DNA of 16,172 bases from assembly GCA_001430745.1 (NCBI GenBank), contig KQ481983.1, forward strand, positions 2,197,012 through 2,213,183. The letters run 5' to 3'. The notes beneath the pieces were generated by a model. That model did no database searches and was not told where the DNA came from. It saw nothing but the letters and a program-made list of their open reading frames with translations. Shown one piece after another: positions 16,148-16,172 of the stretch. The position numbers and the translations under genes are program-made. Position 1 is the first letter of the stretch; the number at the start of each line of letters is the position of its first letter. This DNA comes from Auxenochlorella pyrenoidosa (taxonomy: Eukaryota; Chlorophyta; Trebouxiophyceae; Chlorellales; Chlorellaceae).

Positions 16148-16172
16148 GTGGGTGGGTGGGGGTGGGGGTGGG
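16147..16172 (+). other. G-quadruplex-prone tract at the intron 3 donor of the SDR gene
   Basis: The donor GTGGGT runs straight into repeated GGGT and GGGGGT units up to the window end: at least five runs of three or more G on the sense strand. It parallels the tract at 7596. Confidence 0.5.

Overview
The window looks like nuclear DNA from a GC-rich green alga, most likely a Chlorella-like trebouxiophyte. The evidence is spliced genes with short introns (about 100-310 nt, GTGAGY/GTGGGY donors, CTGCAG or CCGCAG acceptors), TGTAA polyadenylation signals, a divergent intronless H2A/H2B pair with plant-type sequences, and replication-dependent histone 3' hairpins. The species is inferred, not read directly. 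Many long open frames are simply a result of the high GC content and were ignored.

Layout, left to right. (1) 1-85: last codons and 3' hairpin of an upstream histone gene, possibly H3, on the + strand. (2) 859-1671: a four-exon gene for a 131-residue protein with four hydrophobic segments, function unknown. (3) 2185-3709: a poorly resolved, partly decayed zone. It holds a possible terminal exon on the - strand, a perfect inverted repeat, a relic of a sugar-transporter exon, two diverged copies of a ~130 bp unit, and a frame-broken ORF with a convincing basic C-terminus. (4) 4099-5335: H2B (-) and H2A (+) around a 344 bp shared promoter, each followed by the same 16-nt hairpin. (5) 6337-8110: a five-exon gene for a RING-CH (MARCH-type) membrane E3 ubiquitin ligase. 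(6) 8814-11204: a four-exon gene for an ankyrin-repeat protein of 628 residues. (7) 14684-11696 (-): a seven-exon gene that, when spliced, encodes a 589-residue protein with three SPEN/FPA-like RRMs and a C-terminal MYND zinc finger. (8) 15205-window end (+): the first three exons of a short-chain dehydrogenase/reductase.

The histone genes form one S-phase-expressed unit sharing promoter and 3' end signals. The other genes look like ordinary, unrelated neighbours. The most distinctive item is the triple-RRM/MYND protein: read as plain ORFs it breaks into two genes, because a TGA overlaps the intron 2 donor. Splicing restores phase at every junction and places MYND where animal and plant SPEN proteins carry a SPOC domain. 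No CRISPR array, rRNA, convincing tRNA or intact mobile element was seen.
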